Below the pieces are notes generated by a model. It searched no databases, had not been told where the DNA came from, and was given only the letters and a program-made list of their open reading frames with translations. From Deltaproteobacteria bacterium UBA3076 (GTDB lineage: Bacteria > Desulfobacterota > Dissulfuribacteria > Dissulfuribacterales > UBA3076): 26,504 bases of DNA. The position numbers and the translations under genes are program-made. Numbering within the stretch: the first letter of the stretch is position 1; the number at the start of each line of letters is the position of its first letter. The DNA lies in NCBI GenBank assembly GCA_002367355.1, contig DFBQ01000111.1:1-26504 (forward strand), in the 5' to 3' direction. Below, piece after piece: positions 23,568 to 26,504 of this stretch.

Positions 23568-26387
23568 ATGAGTGACGAGCAAAAAAAACAGTCCCCTGAA
23601 GAGACTGCTGAATCGTTGCTTGACGTGGTGCGTCAACTTGCGGCTGAGCTTCAACCGGGTCGGAAACATTTATTGTCAGTGACGCTCGACAGCTTTCTTG
23701 ATCGCGACCTTGGCCTTGACAGCCTGGCCAGGGTGGAGTTGCTAATCCGAATTGAGCGAACCTTTGAGGTCATGCTGTCTGAACAGGTGCTGGCCGGCGC
23801 AGAAACGCCGCGCGACCTGTTGCGGGCCGTGCTGAGCGCCGGCAGCCCGAGACGGCCCCGGATAACCCCGGACCAGGTCAAACCAGCCGCCCTGGAGAAG
23901 GCGGATGCCGCGGCCCATAGCGCGCAAACCCTGGTAGAGGTGCTGGACCGGCACGTGCTGACCCATCCGGACCGTCCCCATATCCTCCTCTACGGCGAAG
24001 CTGATCACCCGGAAGAGATTACGTACCGGTCACTTAAACAAGGGGCGGAAGCAGTAGCTGCCGGGCTGAGACAAAAAGACCTCGAGCCCGGACAGACAGT
24101 GGCCATAATGCTGCCCACAAGTCGCGAGTACTTTTTCAGCTTTTTCGGAATATTGCTCGGAGGCGGTATACCGGTTCCCCTGTATCCACCAGTGCGGCCG
24201 ACGCAGATCGAGGAGCACCTTCGCCGGCACAGGGGCATTCTTGGCAACGCACAGGCCACGATGTTGATTACTGTACCCAAGGCCCAGCAACTCGCCCGCC
24301 TGCTCAAGGCCCAGGTAGAAGGACTGCGTAGCGTGGTGACCGTGCAGGAGCTCACTTCCGATGTGGGAGAATTTAACGCTTTGCCGTTGCAGCCCCAGGA
24401 TATCGCCTTTTTGCAATACACCTCCGGCAGCACGGGTGACCCCAAAGGCGTGGTCCTCACCCATGCCAACCTGCTGGCTAACATCCGCGCCATGGGTGAG
24501 GCCGTGCAGGCAGATTCCACAGATGTGTTCGTGAGCTGGTTGCCCCTTTACCACGACATGGGGCTGATCGGTGCCTGGTTTGGCAGCCTGTACTATGCCT
24601 GCCAAATGGTCCTGATGTCGCCCCTGGCGTTCCTGGCGCGACCGGAACTGTGGCTGTGGACCATCCATCGGCACCGCGGCACTTTGTCCCCTTCTCCCAA
24701 CTTCGGTTATGAGCTCTGCCTGCGCAAGATCGATGACCGTGATATCAAGGGATTGGACCTTAGTTCCTGGCGCATCGCCTTTAACGGGGCAGAGCCGGTC
24801 AGCCCGGAGACAGTACAGCACTTCTCCGAGCGTTTTAGCCAATATGGCTTCCGGCCAAAGGCAATGACTCCTGTCTACGGACTTGCCGAGAGCTCGGTGG
24901 GCCTAGCCTTTCCGCCCCTTGATCGCGGCCCGGTCATCGACCGTATCAAGCGCGAGCCGCTCATAAGCTCCGGTCAAGCAGTGCCGGCACTGGAAACAGA
25001 CACAAAGGCACTGCGCTTCGTGGCATGCGGCCGGCCCTTGCCAGGGCACCAGATCCGCATTGTGGATCCCACGGATCGCGAATTGCCTGAGCGGCAGGAA
25101 GGGCGGCTGCAGTTCCGAGGGCCGTCGGTAACCAGCGGCTACTTCCGCAACCCCGGGGAAACCCGGCGTCTGTTCCACGGAGACTGGCTCGATTCCGGTG
25201 ATCTGGCCTACATGGCTGGAGGAGATGTGTATCTGACCAGCCGGGTCAAAGACATCATCATACGTGGCGGTCGCAACATCTATCCATACGAGATGGAAGA
25301 AGCTGTTGGAGAAATCCCCGGCATACGTAAGGGTTGTGTGGCTGTCTTCGGGAGCACTGACCCTGCTTCCGGCACTGAGCGCCTGGTTGTACTGGCCGAG
25401 ACCCGTGAAACGGACAGTGAAACACTTAAGCAGTTGCGCACCCGCATTATTAATGTAGCGGTTGACCTTCTGGCCATGCCCCCTGACGACGTGGTGATCG
25501 CGCCTTCGCATACAGTACTTAAGACTTCCAGCGGGAAAATCCGCCGTGCTGCCAGCCGCGAGTTTTACGAGCAAGGCCGGATCGGCAAACGCCGGAGAGC
25601 GGTCTGGTGGCAACTGACCCGACTCGCCATGGGCGGCCTGTTGCCGCAACTGCGCCGTGCAAGACGAATGGTAACTGATGTGCTTTACGCCTCTTACGCC
25701 TGGACGCTGTTCGGGCTGGTGGCGCCTGTGACATGGCTGCTGGTCGCCCTGCTGCCGCGGTCCGGATGGCGATGGACTGTTGTGCGTGGCTCTATGCGAT
25801 TGCTGGCCCGTCTTTCGCAAACACCTATTGTGGTGCACGGGCTGGACAACCTCCCCAAAGACCGGCCCATCGTCTTGGTTGCCAATCACATGAGTTATCT
25901 TGATGGATTTGTGTTGGTGGCAACCCTGCCCATTGAGTTCGGTTTTGTAGCCAAGGTAGAACTGACAGACTATTTTACTGTCCGCATGCTGCTGTCGCGC
26001 ATAGACGTGGAGTTTATCGAACGCTTTGATATTGAACGGGGTGTGGCGGACGCCCGGCGGGTCGCACAAGCGGCAGCCCGCGGGAAGTCGCTACTGTTTT
26101 TCCCGGAAGGCACGTTCCAGCGTATGCCGGGTCTATTGCCGTTCCACATGGGTGCATTCGTTACGGCTGCGGAGGCAGAGATGCCGGTGGTACCTGTGAT
26201 AATCCGGGGAACCCGGTCCAAATTACGTTCAGGCTCCTGGTTCCCTCGCAGGGGAACTGTAAGCGTCACGGTCGGGAAGCCAATCACACCGAGAGGATCG
26301 GACTGGTCTGCTGCCATCGAGCTGCGCGACGCAGCCCGCGCAGACATTCTGCGCCACTGCGGTGAACCCGAGCAATGCATCCATTAA
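23568..26387 (+). CDS. ACP / fatty-acyl-AMP ligase / PlsC acyltransferase fusion
   Basis: A 939-aa three-domain enzyme. Residues about 15-95 are an acyl carrier domain with the phosphopantetheine serine at Ser52 (DLGLDSLARVEL). Residues about 120-680 are an adenylating enzyme: YTSGSTGDPKGVVLTH at about 284-299, SWLPLYHDMGLIGAWF, YGLAESSVG, SGDLAYM, and TSRVKDIIIRGGRNIYPYEME. The layout and the LPLYHDMGLIG and TLSPSPNFGYELC parts are those of fatty-acyl-AMP ligases. Residues about 745-935 are a PlsC-type acyltransferase with NHMSYLD (H-x4-D motif) near 773 and FPEGTF near 845. Together these suggest activation of a fatty acid, loading on its own carrier and transfer to a hydroxyl acceptor. The gene is visibly more GC-rich than its neighbours upstream, which fits acquisition by transfer. 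The ribosome binding site is weak (AGGAAA, 13 bases away). Confidence 0.9.
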   Translation: MSDEQKKQSPEETAESLLDVVRQLAAELQPGRKHLLSVTLDSFLDRDLGLDSLARVELLIRIERTFEVMLSEQVLAGAETPRDLLRAVLSAGSPRRPRITPDQVKPAALEKADAAAHSAQTLVEVLDRHVLTHPDRPHILLYGEADHPEEITYRSLKQGAEAVAAGLRQKDLEPGQTVAIMLPTSREYFFSFFGILLGGGIPVPLYPPVRPTQIEEHLRRHRGILGNAQATMLITVPKAQQLARLLKAQVEGLRSVVTVQELTSDVGEFNALPLQPQDIAFLQYTSGSTGDPKGVVLTHANLLANIRAMGEAVQADSTDVFVSWLPLYHDMGLIGAWFGSLYYACQMVLMSPLAFLARPELWLWTIHRHRGTLSPSPNFGYELCLRKIDDRDIKGLDLSSWRIAFNGAEPVSPETVQHFSERFSQYGFRPKAMTPVYGLAESSVGLAFPPLDRGPVIDRIKREPLISSGQAVPALETDTKALRFVACGRPLPGHQIRIVDPTDRELPERQEGRLQFRGPSVTSGYFRNPGETRRLFHGDWLDSGDLAYMAGGDVYLTSRVKDIIIRGGRNIYPYEMEEAVGEIPGIRKGCVAVFGSTDPASGTERLVVLAETRETDSETLKQLRTRIINVAVDLLAMPPDDVVIAPSHTVLKTSSGKIRRAASREFYEQGRIGKRRRAVWWQLTRLAMGGLLPQLRRARRMVTDVLYASYAWTLFGLVAPVTWLLVALLPRSGWRWTVVRGSMRLLARLSQTPIVVHGLDNLPKDRPIVLVANHMSYLDGFVLVATLPIEFGFVAKVELTDYFTVRMLLSRIDVEFIERFDIERGVADARRVAQAAARGKSLLFFPEGTFQRMPGLLPFHMGAFVTAAEAEMPVVPVIIRGTRSKLRSGSWFPRRGTVSVTVGKPITPRGSDWSAAIELRDAARADILRHCGEPEQCIH

Positions 26388-26504
26388 CAGGATTCCATTC
26401 GGACCTTATTTTTTGCGCTGAGGCAGGCACGTTGTCGGGCCTGTTTCAGCGTCGAATCGAAAGGACGCCTGAGAGCGTTGCCTATCAGCAGTATGATCCG
26501 GCCG
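26375..26504 (+). CDS. AMP-binding acyl ligase, N-terminal fragment (3' end off the window)
   Basis: Translation from an ATG at 26375, which overlaps the end of the preceding gene by 13 bases, gives 43 codons running off the right edge. The part AGTLSGLFQRRIERTPESVA followed by YQQYDP is the typical N-terminus of long-chain acyl-CoA synthetases and related AMP-forming ligases. The overlap suggests an operon with the ACP/ligase/acyltransferase gene. The catalytic core lies outside the window. Confidence 0.65.
   Translation, partial: MHPLTGFHSDLIFCAEAGTLSGLFQRRIERTPESVAYQQYDPA

Noticed and set aside
24030..24842. 270-codon minus-strand open frame opposite the acyl ligase gene
   Set aside because: Same reason: antisense shadow without recognisable protein features.
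24903..26069. 388-codon minus-strand open frame opposite the acyl ligase gene
   Set aside because: It is a mirror of GC-rich coding sequence; its translation shows no domain, whereas the plus frame has clear catalytic motifs.

Overview
The window suggests a Gram-negative, probably anaerobic bacterium, most likely of the Desulfobacterota (former Deltaproteobacteria) type. This is inferred from TonB-dependent receptors and an Slp-type outer-membrane lipoprotein (Gram-negative envelope), a corrinoid-activating RACo-type Fe-S ATPase (anaerobic C1/corrinoid metabolism), HflK/HflC, and short simple intergenic repeats. No taxonomic marker gene, rRNA or tRNA is present, so the assignment is tentative.

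Region 1 (1-13307, all minus strand, read right to left) is one long accessory array of envelope proteins. It starts with a possible 27-aa membrane peptide and a truncated exported nucleoside-hydrolase-like protein. A DUF4198 (COG5266, cobalt/nickel-transport-like periplasmic) protein, an APC-family amino-acid permease and an Slp lipoprotein follow. Then come a TonB-dependent receptor pseudogene split by a small inverted-repeat element and an in-frame TGA, an intact TonB-dependent receptor, an exported tetrapyrrole methylase, a DUF4019 protein, a second exported tetrapyrrole methylase, another TonB-dependent receptor and a third exported tetrapyrrole methylase that runs off the left edge. Spacing is short, several junctions are ATGA overlaps, and most genes have clear ribosome binding sites, so much of it is probably co-transcribed. 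The outstanding point is that three CbiF/CobM-fold (tetrapyrrole methylase) proteins each carry an N-terminal signal peptide and lie between outer-membrane receptors. An S-adenosylmethionine enzyme fold in the periplasm has no obvious cofactor supply. The array looks like an uncharacterised envelope system for capturing, sensing or modifying a tetrapyrrole, corrinoid or metal complex.

Region 2 (13308-15480) holds a regulatory gap with a cluster of TTGACA/TGTCAA hexamers and a potentially structured leader, then a plus-strand RACo-like corrinoid activation protein. The gap lies between this gene and the divergent minus-strand array.

Region 3 (15463-19939, minus strand) carries a 561-aa protein of unknown function with a HIT/GalT-like signature, a BirA-PdxA fusion whose linker appears to be made from simple DNA repeats, PyrR, and a small coiled-coil protein. 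Apart from the 561-aa protein these are housekeeping cofactor and nucleotide genes.

Region 4 (20180-23293, plus strand) has a tandem universal stress protein and an hflK-hflC pair joined by an ATGA overlap. Region 5 (23568-26504, plus strand) is visibly more GC-rich. It encodes an ACP / fatty-acyl-AMP ligase / PlsC acyltransferase three-domain fusion, followed with overlap by the start of a second AMP-binding acyl ligase, so it probably belongs to a lipid or lipid-conjugate biosynthesis locus continuing off the right edge.
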